Shown here piece after piece: positions 28,452 to 36,115 of a stretch of 36,864 bases of DNA; position 1 is the stretch's first letter; each line of letters opens with the position of its first letter. The stretch spans positions 1 through 36,864 of the forward strand of contig JAAYQK010000340.1 of the NCBI GenBank assembly GCA_012519325.1, read 5' to 3'. This DNA is from Gracilibacteraceae bacterium. GTDB lineage: Bacteria; Bacillota; Clostridia; Lutisporales; Lutisporaceae. Made by a program: the position numbers and the translations under genes. The notes under the pieces are model-generated. The model was not told the origin of the DNA. It made no database searches and worked only from the letters and a program-made list of their open reading frames with translations.

Positions 28452-29076
28452 TGGAAATTATAAGAAACCTCTTATAATTGGAATAGCAGGAGGAACAGGC
28501 TCAGGCAAGAGTACTGTTTCCAAGGCAATTTTGGACAGTATACCGGAGAAAAATGTAGTGATAATAGAACAAGACTGCTATTATAAGGATCAAAGCCATC
28601 TGCCTCCTGCAGAAAGGGTGAATGTGAATTATGACCACCCCCTGGCTTTTGATAATGAGCTTCTGATAGACCATGTATTAAAGCTTATTAATGGACAAGC
28701 CATTGAAAAGCCTCAGTACGATTTCACAGTACATAACAGAAAAAAAGAAACATTGATGGTTGAGCCGAAAGACGTAATAATTCTGGAAGGCATTTTGATT
28801 CTGGATTCTCCAAAGCTAAGGGAATTAATGGATATTAAGATTTTTGTTGATACGGATGCTGATGTGAGGATTATAAGAATAATAACCAGAGATATGAGGG
28901 AAAGGGGCAGATCACTGGAATCAGTAATCAACCAATACCTGAATGTTGTCAAGCCGGCACACAACGAGTTCTGCGAGCCTACAAAAAGATATGCGGACAT
29001 CATTATACCTGAAGGAGGCTACAATAAAGTAGCGATTGATATAATGGTTACAAAGGTCAAATCGATTATTGAATAA
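28441..29076 (+). CDS. udk: Uridine kinase
   Basis: 211 aa, the normal length of Udk. It phosphorylates uridine and cytidine with ATP or GTP in cytosolic pyrimidine salvage. The P-loop GGTGSGKS is at 17-24 and [10 protein letters not shown] and NYDHPLAFD are the nucleoside-binding segments. VILEGILIL holds the Walker-B-like strand, and [13 protein letters not shown] is the lid with its arginines. The ATG overlaps the end of trhP and is preceded by AAGGGAG. It sits last in the mltG-trmR-trhP-udk order conserved across Firmicutes. A hairpin starts at its stop codon. Confidence 0.96.
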   Translation: MVSDGNYKKPLIIGIAGGTGSGKSTVSKAILDSIPEKNVVIIEQDCYYKDQSHLPPAERVNVNYDHPLAFDNELLIDHVLKLINGQAIEKPQYDFTVHNRKKETLMVEPKDVIILEGILILDSPKLRELMDIKIFVDTDADVRIIRIITRDMRERGRSLESVINQYLNVVKPAHNEFCEPTKRYADIIIPEGGYNKVAIDIMVTKVKSIIE

Positions 29077-29114
29077 CCTCCCACAATCTGACAATACTAA
29101 GATTGAGGGAGGTT
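29075..29114 (+). promoter_or_regulatory. Hairpin enclosing the ribosome binding site of the PBP gene
   Basis: AACCTCCC then CAATCT (29075-29089) pair with AGATTG then GGGAGGTT (29100-29114), with one A-A mismatch and a 10-base loop. The 3' arm contains the GGGAGG ribosome binding site (29107-29112) of the gene starting at 29120, and the 5' arm overlaps the last bases of udk. The structure could block translation of the PBP until opened, or act as a weak terminator (only TTTT follows). The pairing is seen; the function is inferred. Confidence 0.65.
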
Positions 29115-29119
29115 TTGTC

Positions 29120-30898
29120 ATGACCGGAATTATGAAGCTATTAAGTAAAAAAGCTGAATCAGCGAACAATAAAGGAGAAGAAAACAGGGATATGGAGCTC
29201 CTTACGCTTCCGGGTACCAGACTGTATAGAAAGAATAATTATATGCTCATTCATAAGAAAAGGCTTCAGCTAATAGGCATTTTGTTCATTGCTGCATACG
29301 GGCTTCTGTTGTGCAGGCTTTTCTACATTCAGGTATATAAGGGCAGATACTACAGTGAAAGGGCTGTTAGGCAGAGAATGGTACATATACCTATTTCCTC
29401 AAACAGAGGGATAATATATGACAGAAATATGATACCGATTACTGATAGAGAAATCAAAAAAGTTGTTATTGCTTATCCGACTTTTGTACATGATAAAACA
29501 GCGGCGATTGAAAGTATTTCCAAAGCTTGCGGCATTAAAAAGGAAGATGTTGAAAAGAAAATGACAGGTTCTGCAGATACGGTGGAGTTCGTATGTGAGG
29601 CCGGGCAGAACGAATATATGTCTCTTATTGAAAGCGGCAGGATAAGAGGTGTGATAGCCGTAGAAAAAAGGCTGAGGTATTCCGACGATAATATTGCAAG
29701 GCATGTAATAGGCTATATAGGGAAAACGGATAAAATAGGCCAAATGGGTATTGAAAAAAGCATGAACAGTTACTTGGAAAGCAGCGGCAGCGACAGCATT
29801 GCAGCCGTAGTGGACAGCGGAAAGAATATCATACGGGGATTGGGCTTCAGGAAGGTTGAAGCTTCAGAAGACGGTGTAAGCTACAGCTTGAAGCTTACGC
29901 TTGATTATCATATTCAGAACATAATAGAAACTGCAATGGAAAGAGAAAATATTCAAGGCTCAATTGTAGTAATGGATGTCAAGAATGGTGATATATTGGG
30001 AATGGCAAGCAAGCCTGATTTTGATCAGGATAGCGTGGACAAATACATAAAGAGCAGCGGAAATGAGCTTATCAATAAATCTATTTGGCAATTTGATCTG
30101 GGCTCAATATTCAAGACTGTTGTGGCTGCAGCTGCAATAGAAGGAGGATATGTAAATACGGAACAAAAATATGAATGCCATGGATATATAGATGTAGGCG
30201 GCAGCAGGATAAAGTGTGCAACTCACAAAACTCATGAAGGAAGAGAGATTAATATGAAAGAAGCTTTTGCCCTGTCCTGCAACAGTACATACATACAAAT
30301 AGGGATGGAAACAGGTGCGGAAAACATATTGGAAATGGCTGAAAAACTGGGCTTCGGACAAAAACTGTGCTTTACCATACCGGAAGAAAAACCCGGTTAC
30401 ATACCTGGCGTTCAAGAGGACGGCATAGGGAATATATCCATAGGACAAGGGAAAATTCAGGTTACACCTCTGCAGGTAACATGTATGATGGCCACTATTG
30501 CAAACAATGGTATCAGGAATGATCCGCAGCTAATAGATTCACTTATTACGGAAAAGGGGCTGACAGTTAAAAAGCTGGAAAGATCCAGACCACAGATTGT
30601 ACTGAATCCCATTACCTCAATGCTGTTGAAGTATATGCTACGTGAAGTAACAGTATCAGGAACCGGGAAGCAAGCAAATATCGAGGAACTTGGAGGCAGC
30701 TGCGGCAAGACCAGTTCAGCCCAGACTGGAATAAATGAAGGGGAGGTTGTTCATGGTTGGTTTGCAGGTTTTGTACCATATAAAAATCCAAAGTATGCCA
30801 TAACTGTATTCATATATAACGGACAGTCGGGGGGAAGTGCAGCAGCTCAGTTATTTAAGGAGGTGGCTTCAAAAATACTAACCACCGTTAAGAGGTAG
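29120..30898 (+). CDS. Penicillin-binding protein, class B transpeptidase (PBP2/SpoVD-like)
   Basis: 592 aa from the ATG at 29120, which has GAGGGAGG seven bases upstream; an upstream in-frame TTG (29069) lacks a site. A cytoplasmic tail of about 45 residues precedes one membrane helix (about 49-68), then the PBP dimerisation domain (RQRMVHIPISSNRGIIYDRN) and the transpeptidase domain that cross-links peptidoglycan outside the membrane. Active-site motifs are SIFK (nucleophile S329), SCN (386-388) and KTS (530-532), where most class B PBPs have KTG. There is no PASTA domain. The SpoVD/FtsI architecture fits cell-division or spore-cortex synthesis, and the neighbouring sigK makes a sporulation role attractive, but the assignment is open. 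A hairpin covers its ribosome binding site. Confidence 0.9.
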   Translation: MTGIMKLLSKKAESANNKGEENRDMELLTLPGTRLYRKNNYMLIHKKRLQLIGILFIAAYGLLLCRLFYIQVYKGRYYSERAVRQRMVHIPISSNRGIIYDRNMIPITDREIKKVVIAYPTFVHDKTAAIESISKACGIKKEDVEKKMTGSADTVEFVCEAGQNEYMSLIESGRIRGVIAVEKRLRYSDDNIARHVIGYIGKTDKIGQMGIEKSMNSYLESSGSDSIAAVVDSGKNIIRGLGFRKVEASEDGVSYSLKLTLDYHIQNIIETAMERENIQGSIVVMDVKNGDILGMASKPDFDQDSVDKYIKSSGNELINKSIWQFDLGSIFKTVVAAAAIEGGYVNTEQKYECHGYIDVGGSRIKCATHKTHEGREINMKEAFALSCNSTYIQIGMETGAENILEMAEKLGFGQKLCFTIPEEKPGYIPGVQEDGIGNISIGQGKIQVTPLQVTCMMATIANNGIRNDPQLIDSLITEKGLTVKKLERSRPQIVLNPITSMLLKYMLREVTVSGTGKQANIEELGGSCGKTSSAQTGINEGEVVHGWFAGFVPYKNPKYAITVFIYNGQSGGSAAAQLFKEVASKILTTVKR

Positions 30899-30912
30899 AA
30901 ATATTTAGATAT

Positions 30913-30930
30913 ACATAAAAATTTTTATGT
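30913..30930. repeat. 18-bp AT-rich palindrome between PBP and sigK
   Basis: ACATAAAAA is followed at once by its exact complement TTTTTATGT, 14 bp after the PBP stop. It could be part of a terminator or a binding site for a dimeric regulator such as SpoIIID or Spo0A upstream of sigK; neither can be shown here. Confidence 0.5.
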
Positions 30931-30966
30931 TAAATATGTATACAGGCACACATTCAGAATGAAAAT

Positions 30967-30974
30967 CATATAAT
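30967..30974 (+). promoter_or_regulatory. Possible -10 element upstream of sigK
   Basis: CATATAAT contains a perfect sigma-A TATAAT and also fits the sigma-E -10 pattern CATAnnnT, which is what sigK genes normally use in the mother cell. I see no convincing -35 at the right distance, so this is only a place to look. Confidence 0.28.
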
Positions 30975-31062
30975 TCTAGTAGGCGAAGTTTTCCACTGTA
31001 TAAACCTTGTTCTTATGGACTTGTACATGGCAGACTTCTTTAAAATTCGGAGGTGTGCTTCT

Positions 31063-31770
31063 TTGCTTTTCCTTATAGCCTCTCTTATCGTTTTCACAAT
31101 CAAGGATCTATGCCTTTTATTCGGTTATATCCAAAATGTAAATTCATTTCCACAGCCTCTTACAGCTGAAGAGGAGCAGTATTATCTTGAAGAATACAAA
31201 AAGGGCAGCGAAGACGCAAAAAATATACTGATAGAACGAAATCTAAGACTTGTCGCACACATAGTCAAAAAATATGTAAATACGGGAAGAGAAATTGATG
31301 ACTTGATTTCCATTGGAACTATAGGCCTCATTAAAGCAATAATAACCTTTGACGAGGAGAAGGGTACAAGACTTGCAACCTATGCCGCAAGATGCATAGA
31401 GAATGAGATTCTTATGACTATCAGGGCTTCTAAGAAAACAAAAACTGAAGTTTCCCTCCATGATCCCATCGGGATTGACAAAGAAGGAAATGAAATCAGT
31501 TTAATTGATATATTAGGAAGCGATTCGGACGTAATACTGGATGAGGTAGAACTCAAGATTCAGATAAAGAAGCTGTATCAAAGAATGGATACAGCCCTGA
31601 AAAAAAGAGAACGGCTGGTTCTTGAGCTTAGGTACGGACTGCTTAACGGAATCAGCAAAACTCAAAGGGAAATAGCCGACATGCTGGGAATTTCCAGATC
31701 ATATGTATCCAGAATAGAAAACAGAGCAATCAGAAAGCTGCACAAAGAACTTTACAATGAAAACAGTTAA
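31063..31770 (+). CDS. sigK: RNA polymerase sporulation sigma factor SigK (pro-sigma-K)
   Basis: 235 aa, matching known SigK. I choose the TTG at 31063 because GGAGGTG sits seven bases upstream; the longer frame from ATG 31015 has no binding site and adds 16 unconserved residues. The protein begins with a hydrophobic pro-sequence (LFLIASLIVFTIKDLCLLFGY), then NSFPQPLTAEEE where mature SigK starts. Region 2 (RNLRLVAHIVKKY, DLISIGTIGLIKAI, ATYAARCIENEILM) binds core polymerase and the -10. Region 4 ends in a helix-turn-helix (QREIADMLGISRSYVSRIE) for the -35. SigK drives late mother-cell genes for cortex, coat and lysis. The gene is continuous, so no skin-type element interrupts it. SigE is the main look-alike, but the short pro-sequence and NSFPQPL favour SigK. 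Confidence 0.92.
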   Translation: MLFLIASLIVFTIKDLCLLFGYIQNVNSFPQPLTAEEEQYYLEEYKKGSEDAKNILIERNLRLVAHIVKKYVNTGREIDDLISIGTIGLIKAIITFDEEKGTRLATYAARCIENEILMTIRASKKTKTEVSLHDPIGIDKEGNEISLIDILGSDSDVILDEVELKIQIKKLYQRMDTALKKRERLVLELRYGLLNGISKTQREIADMLGISRSYVSRIENRAIRKLHKELYNENS

Positions 31771-31845
31771 GAATAGAATAGAGATACAGGGTAACGAGCG
31801 GTGTTTGCGGCAGCATTTATCCAATATATGCAATTGAGGGAAGAT

Positions 31846-32343
31846 ATGAAGAACAGGTTAAAACCGGATATTTATCTGAATTCGGTATATGAACTGGATA
31901 CGGCTTCATTGAAGGCATATGGAATCAATGCAATTATAATTGATATTGACAATACTTTGGTTTCTTGGGATACAAGAGAGCCGGACGATAAGGTAAACGA
32001 GCTTGTACGAAGATTGGGATGTGAAGGCTTTAAAATCTGTATTTTATCAAATAATTCAAGAAAAAGAGTGGAAGAATTCAATAAATGCTTGAACCTGCCT
32101 GCAATTCACAAAGCAATTAAGCCGAGCAAGACAGCTTTTAGAAGGGCTATGAAGCTTATGGGTTCGGCGCCTTCAGATACGGCGGTAATAGGAGATCAGC
32201 TTTTTACAGACGTACTGGGAGGAAATCGCATGGGATTGTTTACCATACTTGTGTCACCCATCAGCGATAAGGAATTTATATGGACAAGAATAGTCCGAAA
32301 GCTGGAAAGGCGTATTCTGAAAAAATATCATAATAATGAATAA
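31846..32343 (+). CDS. yqeG: YqeG-family HAD phosphatase
   Basis: 165 aa from ATG 31846 with GAGGGA four bases upstream. The frame extends to a GTG at 31801, but homologues such as B. subtilis YqeG begin near the chosen Met. HAD motif I is DIDNT (33-37), motif II is LSNN, the motif III lysine is in KPSKTAF, and motif IV is GDQLFTD (from 116) with the family's GGNRMG after it. All catalytic Asp residues are present, so an active Mg-dependent phosphatase, possibly a phosphatidylglycerophosphatase-like enzyme (the family includes plant/yeast PGP phosphatases), is plausible. It follows sigK by 75 bp and a strong terminator comes 14 bp after its stop. Confidence 0.88.
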   Translation: MKNRLKPDIYLNSVYELDTASLKAYGINAIIIDIDNTLVSWDTREPDDKVNELVRRLGCEGFKICILSNNSRKRVEEFNKCLNLPAIHKAIKPSKTAFRRAMKLMGSAPSDTAVIGDQLFTDVLGGNRMGLFTILVSPISDKEFIWTRIVRKLERRILKKYHNNE

Positions 32344-32357
32344 GAAGAATTATTGGC

Positions 32358-32399
32358 AATAAATAAAATCCTGTGAGTATTTGCAGGATTTTATTTATT
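32358..32399. terminator. Terminator after yqeG (16-bp perfect stem)
   Basis: AATAAATAAAATCCTG (32358-32373) and CAGGATTTTATTTATT (32384-32399) are exact complements around a 10-base loop. The A/T-rich outer stem supplies a T-rich 3' side in both directions, although a clean run of T is lacking. It ends the sigK-yqeG unit. Confidence 0.75.
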
Positions 32400-32480
32400 A
32401 CTTGTAGAAAGAAGAACATTGAAAAAACAGGAAATTTTTTAAAACCGGCAGTCTGTATTAATAATTAAGGAGGACGGGAA

Positions 32481-32756
32481 ATGTATAAATTAAAAAACTA
32501 TATGGAGGATTTGGTATCGAAAAAGGCTGATGAAATATTAGAAACTATGGACATCTGTAAATGTGAAAAATGCAGACTGGACGTAATTGCATTGTCTTTA
32601 AACAGCCTTCCTTCAAAGTACGTTGTATCTGCCAAAGGGGAGCTATATGCAAAGGTCAGACAGTTGGAACAGCAGTTTGACATAGATGTTGAGACTGCCA
32701 TTGTGAAAGCGGCGATTTTTGTAAACAAGAACCCCAAGCACAGTATAGAGGAATAA
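32481..32756 (+). CDS. ComFB-family small protein
   Basis: 91 aa, ATG after AAGGAGGACGGG. The pattern MYKLKNYMEDLV, then CKCEKC (Cys 26, 28, 31), DVIALSLNSLPSKYVVS and a C-terminal helix (QFDIDVETAIVKAAIFV) is the late-competence ComFB domain. In B. subtilis ComFB lies in the comF operon without a clear DNA-uptake role. Work on homologues suggests the family binds cyclic dinucleotides; that is recalled literature, not visible here. The clustered cysteines suggest a metal site. It is a single gene between a terminator and the next likely promoter. The comF genes themselves are not nearby. Confidence 0.82.
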   Translation: MYKLKNYMEDLVSKKADEILETMDICKCEKCRLDVIALSLNSLPSKYVVSAKGELYAKVRQLEQQFDIDVETAIVKAAIFVNKNPKHSIEE

Positions 32757-32787
32757 GCATGTATATAGTGATGGATGTAAGGGTAAA

Positions 32788-32817
32788 TTGAAATCATACA
32801 AACCTATGGCGTATTAT
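32788..32817 (+). promoter_or_regulatory. Candidate sigma-A promoter for the TIM-barrel/peptidase/efp genes
   Basis: TTGAAA (five of six), an 18-bp spacer and TATTAT (five of six, overlapping a perfect TATAAT at 32815-32820) lie 24 bp before the next ATG. Spacing to the TATAAT would be 21 bp, which is too long, so TATTAT is the better -10. Confidence 0.45.
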
Positions 32818-32841
32818 AATTAACAGCTTAAGGAGCGCAAA

Positions 32842-33723
32842 ATGATAAAATTCGGACCATCGGGTAATTCGGATATTTTTTACAAGCAAGGCTATAAAAG
32901 CCCTCTGGATATGCCTGCCTGGCTTAGAAACATGGGACTTGATGCTTATGAGTACTCCTGTGCAAGAGGAGTCAGAATTAAGGCTGATACTGCAGAACAG
33001 CTGGGAGCTGCCGCAAAAGAAAACGGAATCTGTGTGAGTGTGCATGCTCCATATTATATAAATCTTGCATCTGAGGATTCTGAAGTTGTTAAGAAATCCT
33101 TCAAATATATTACTGATACTTCAAGTGCAGCAGAACTGATGGGAGCATCACGTGTTGTAATTCATCCGGGTTCTCTGGGAAAGCTGACCAGAGATAAAGC
33201 CTTGGCAAATATTCGGAGTAATTTATATAAAGTATTGGAAATAATAAATAAGAATGGGATTAATGTTTCACTTTGTCCTGAGACCTTGGGGAAGAAGAAT
33301 CAAATGGGAACGCTGGAGGAAATACTGGAGCTTTGCCTCTTAGATAGTTCCTTAATACCCACTATTGATTTTGCACATCTCCATGCTCTTGGTTCAGGCG
33401 CTCTTAAGAACAGGAGTAATTATGAAAGGGTATTTGAGAGGATATTCACTGTTCTTGGAGAAGAAAGAGGAAGATTGATACATATGCATTACAGCAGGGT
33501 AGAGTATACTGAAAAAGGCGGAGAAAAAAAGCACTGGTCCTATGAGGATACTGACTACGGCCCTGAATTCGAGCCTCTTGCGGAATGCCTTATAAAGTAT
33601 AAAATTCATGGAACAATTATCTGCGAGTCAAGAGGAACTATGGCAGAGGATGCCATAAAGATAAAAAAAATATACGAAGGATTGGCAAAGGAGCACTTGT
33701 ACCCTTTGGAAAAATTATGTTAA
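32842..33723 (+). CDS. Endonuclease IV-like TIM-barrel protein (AP endonuclease 2 family)
   Basis: 293 aa, ATG after AAGGAG. Length and metal-ligand spacing track E. coli endonuclease IV (Nfo), a tri-zinc enzyme that cuts DNA 5' to abasic sites: H68 (VHAPYY), H108 (IHPGS), E147 (PET), D176 and H179 (DFAHLHA), H216 (HMHYS), H231 and E262 (CES). The Asp that pairs with the H231 equivalent in Nfo (DxH) appears to be Lys here (KKH), so the third zinc site may be incomplete. DNA repair is therefore possible but not secure; a sugar isomerase-like role in the same superfamily is the alternative. It opens a run with the M24 peptidase and efp. Confidence 0.78.
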   Translation: MIKFGPSGNSDIFYKQGYKSPLDMPAWLRNMGLDAYEYSCARGVRIKADTAEQLGAAAKENGICVSVHAPYYINLASEDSEVVKKSFKYITDTSSAAELMGASRVVIHPGSLGKLTRDKALANIRSNLYKVLEIINKNGINVSLCPETLGKKNQMGTLEEILELCLLDSSLIPTIDFAHLHALGSGALKNRSNYERVFERIFTVLGEERGRLIHMHYSRVEYTEKGGEKKHWSYEDTDYGPEFEPLAECLIKYKIHGTIICESRGTMAEDAIKIKKIYEGLAKEHLYPLEKLC

Positions 33724-33789
33724 TATTAAAACAACGGATAATTTAATTGGCAATATGTCTTAAATTTTTGGGAGGAGTTTAGTATTGAA

Positions 33790-34854
33790 GTGAATAGAAT
33801 TCAAAACCTGAGAAAACTCATGTCCGGAAATATGATGGAAGGTGTGCTTGTATATTCTCCGGAAAACAGAAGATATTTAAGCGGGTTTACAGGTTCTGCA
33901 GGATTTTTAGTAATCGGAAAAGAAAGCATGGATTTTGTGACTGACTTCAGATATATGGAACAGGCGGAATCCCAGTGCAAAGGCTGGAAGGTTGCCATAC
34001 ATGGAGGCAACCCTATGGAAAAGCTGGCCGAAGTCATAAGCAAAGCCGGCATTAAGAGACTGGGCTTTGAGGAGGATTTCATGACCGTGATGTTTCGTGA
34101 CGATTTAAAGAAGTCCTTGCCGGAAATTAAGCTGATACCGGCCAGAAGTATATTTGTAAAATTGAGAATTAAGAAGGATAATTCAGAAATAGAAAATATC
34201 TGCAAGGCTGCAGCTATTGCAGATGAAGCTTTTAAGCATATATTAGGCTATATCAGGCCCGGCTTGAGTGAGGCAGAAGTGGCATTGGAACTGGAGTATT
34301 TTATAAAGAAAAGGGGATCTTCCGGTATTGCCTTTGAGACTATTGTAGCTTCCGGTATAAGATCATCACTCCCCCATGGAATTGCTTCCGAGAAAAAAAT
34401 AGAAGCTATGGAATTCTTGACACTGGATTTCGGTTGCGTTTATAATGGATATTGTTCAGATATGACAAGAACAGTATTTATAGGCAAAGCGACCAGGAAG
34501 CACAGGGAAATCTATGATACCGTACTTAGAGCAAATGCAGAAGTATTAAAGGGCTTAAGGCCGGGGATAACCGGCAGAGAAGCGGATAAGATTGCAAGAG
34601 ATATTATTTCAAATGCAGGCTATGGAGAGTATTTCGGCCACGGACTCGGCCACGGAGTGGGGATTGCAATTCACGAGGATCCAAAGCTGAGCATTGTTGG
34701 AAATATTGTTCTGGAAGCAGGTATGGTAGTAACCGATGAACCGGGTATATATATTCCAGGCTTCGGCGGCGTAAGGATAGAGGATCTGGTACTGATTACA
34801 GAGACCGGAGCTGAAACCATCAGCAAGTCAACAAAGGAGCTGATAGAGCTATAA
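33790..34854 (+). CDS. Xaa-Pro aminopeptidase-type M24 metallopeptidase
   Basis: 354 aa, a usual size for short PepP/PepQ-like enzymes that remove the residue before proline in the cytosol. The N-terminal creatinase-like domain ([20 protein letters not shown]) is followed by the pita-bread domain. Metal ligands are D213 (TLDFG), D224 (CSDMTRT), a His in the GHGLGHGVG segment near 288, E317 (TDEPGIY) and E331 (GVRIED), all intact. GTG at 33790 is the first usable codon; GGGAGGAG lies 12 bases upstream, a little far. The pairing of this peptidase with efp directly downstream is common in Firmicutes and fits with EF-P easing translation of proline runs. Confidence 0.92.
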   Translation: MNRIQNLRKLMSGNMMEGVLVYSPENRRYLSGFTGSAGFLVIGKESMDFVTDFRYMEQAESQCKGWKVAIHGGNPMEKLAEVISKAGIKRLGFEEDFMTVMFRDDLKKSLPEIKLIPARSIFVKLRIKKDNSEIENICKAAAIADEAFKHILGYIRPGLSEAEVALELEYFIKKRGSSGIAFETIVASGIRSSLPHGIASEKKIEAMEFLTLDFGCVYNGYCSDMTRTVFIGKATRKHREIYDTVLRANAEVLKGLRPGITGREADKIARDIISNAGYGEYFGHGLGHGVGIAIHEDPKLSIVGNIVLEAGMVVTDEPGIYIPGFGGVRIEDLVLITETGAETISKSTKELIEL

Positions 34855-34890
34855 TTAAATAAATAACAATTATATGGAGGGATATGATTT

Positions 34891-35448
34891 ATGATATCAG
34901 CTGGTGAATTTAGAAAAGGTCTTACTTTTGAAATGGATGGACAAATATATACAATAGTAGATTTTCAGCATGTTAAGCCTGGAAAGGGAGCTGCATTTGT
35001 AAGAACAAAAATAAAGAATATAATAACCGGTGGAGTAACTGAAAGGACATTTAATCCGACAGATAAGTATCCCAAGGCACATATTGAAAGAAAAGCCATG
35101 CAGTATTTATATGAAGACGGAGGGCTTTATTATTTCATGGATAATGAAACCTATGAGCAGATACCTCTTAACAATGATCAGGTAGAGGATGCAATTATTT
35201 ATCTTAAGCCTAATGACACAGCCAATATAAAATTTTATAAGGGTGAAGCTTTTTCAGTAGAACCCGAAAATTTTGTGGAATTGGAAGTAATTCAGACGGA
35301 GCCAGGCTTCAAAGGGGATACCGCTACCGGAGCAACTAAGCCTGCTACTGTAGAAACAGGGGCAGTTATAAATGTTCCTCTATTTGTTAACATTGGCGAT
35401 ATGATCAGAATAGATACGAGAACCGGAGAATATATGGAAAGACTTTAA
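34891..35448 (+). CDS. efp: Elongation factor P
   Basis: 185 aa, the standard length. EF-P binds between the P and E sites of the ribosome and rescues stalling at polyproline. It has the KOW-like N-terminal domain and two OB domains. The tip lysine that is modified in many bacteria is K32 in KPGKGAA, as in B. subtilis, where it carries 5-aminopentanol; no EF-P-modifying gene is visible nearby. The C-terminal signature lies around [14 protein letters not shown] and [12 protein letters not shown]. The ATG follows GGAGGG. It is 36 bp downstream of the M24 peptidase. Confidence 0.97.
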   Translation: MISAGEFRKGLTFEMDGQIYTIVDFQHVKPGKGAAFVRTKIKNIITGGVTERTFNPTDKYPKAHIERKAMQYLYEDGGLYYFMDNETYEQIPLNNDQVEDAIIYLKPNDTANIKFYKGEAFSVEPENFVELEVIQTEPGFKGDTATGATKPATVETGAVINVPLFVNIGDMIRIDTRTGEYMERL

Positions 35449-35466
35449 GCCGGACAAATACGGGTG

Positions 35467-35490
35467 ATATGCAACCCACGTAATGCATAT
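35467..35490. repeat. Small inverted repeat upstream of the CD1247-type gene
   Basis: ATATGCA and TGCATAT flank a 10-base spacer in the 97-bp gap after efp. The size and symmetry would fit an operator for a dimeric regulator or a weak hairpin. There is no other support, and no clear promoter in this gap. Confidence 0.3.
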
Positions 35491-35545
35491 AGTAGTCGAT
35501 ACTGGAAAGAATACAGAGAGTAAATAAAAATAAGGAGGAGTACAT

Positions 35546-35968
35546 ATGGAATACCTATTTGAAAGGGTAGCTTATCTTAAAGGCCTGGCAGAAGGAATGA
35601 AAGTAGATGAGTCAACAGATCAGGGCAAGTTAATATCTAAAATTATAGATGTATTAAGTGATTTTGCAGATGCGGTTAATGAGCTGAACGAATCACAGAA
35701 TGAGCTGGATGAATATGTGGAGGCTATAGATGAAGATCTTTCAGCATTAGAGGATGACTTATGCTGTGATGAAGATGACGAATATGAAGAGCTTGACGAC
35801 GAAGATGATTATGACTATGTTGAGGTTGAGTGCCCTCATTGCAAGGAGTTTGTTTATTTAGACGAAAAACTTTTGGAAAGCGGTGAAAACGTTAGTTGTC
35901 CTAATTGTCATGAGTCCATCAATTTTGAATGTGAATGCGGCTGCGAATGCGGTCATGACCACGAATAA
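35546..35968 (+). CDS. CD1247-type protein: helical N-terminus, acidic linker, zinc ribbon
   Basis: 140 aa, ATG after AAGGAGGAG. Residues 1-60 are helical with coiled-coil character (YLFERVAYLKGLAEGMKVDE is the recognisable start shared with clostridial CD1247 N-terminal-domain proteins). Residues 61-95 are a very acidic Asp/Glu/Tyr linker. C96, C99, C118 and C121 (CPHC and CPNC) form a zinc ribbon, and the extreme tail adds four alternating Cys and two His (129-139), an unusual extra metal-binding cluster. The family has no established function. Its place between efp and spoIIIAA recurs in Clostridia. A strong terminator follows 21 bp after the stop. Confidence 0.82.
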   Translation: MEYLFERVAYLKGLAEGMKVDESTDQGKLISKIIDVLSDFADAVNELNESQNELDEYVEAIDEDLSALEDDLCCDEDDEYEELDDEDDYDYVEVECPHCKEFVYLDEKLLESGENVSCPNCHESINFECECGCECGHDHE

Positions 35969-35989
35969 CCGACAAAGAAAATTGGGCTT

Positions 35990-36029
35990 AAGCTCCGATT
36001 GAATACAAGATTCAATCGGAGCTTTTTTT
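35990..36029 (+). terminator. Strong terminator after the CD1247-type gene
   Basis: AAGCTCCGATTGAAT (35990-36004) and ATTCAATCGGAGCTT (36010-36024) form a perfect 15-bp stem with a 5-base loop, followed by TTTTT. It ends the peptidase-efp run before spoIIIAA. Confidence 0.93.
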
Positions 36030-36115
36030 ATACTTTTTTATACCGCAGTAATTATTTCAAAACCGCTGACATATCTATAGAACAAATTAAGATTTGTACA
36101 AAGGACAGATGTTTT

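Noticed and set aside
31015-31062. Longer SigK start at ATG
   Set aside because: There is no ribosome binding site before it; the GGAGGTG site is correctly spaced only for the TTG at 31063.
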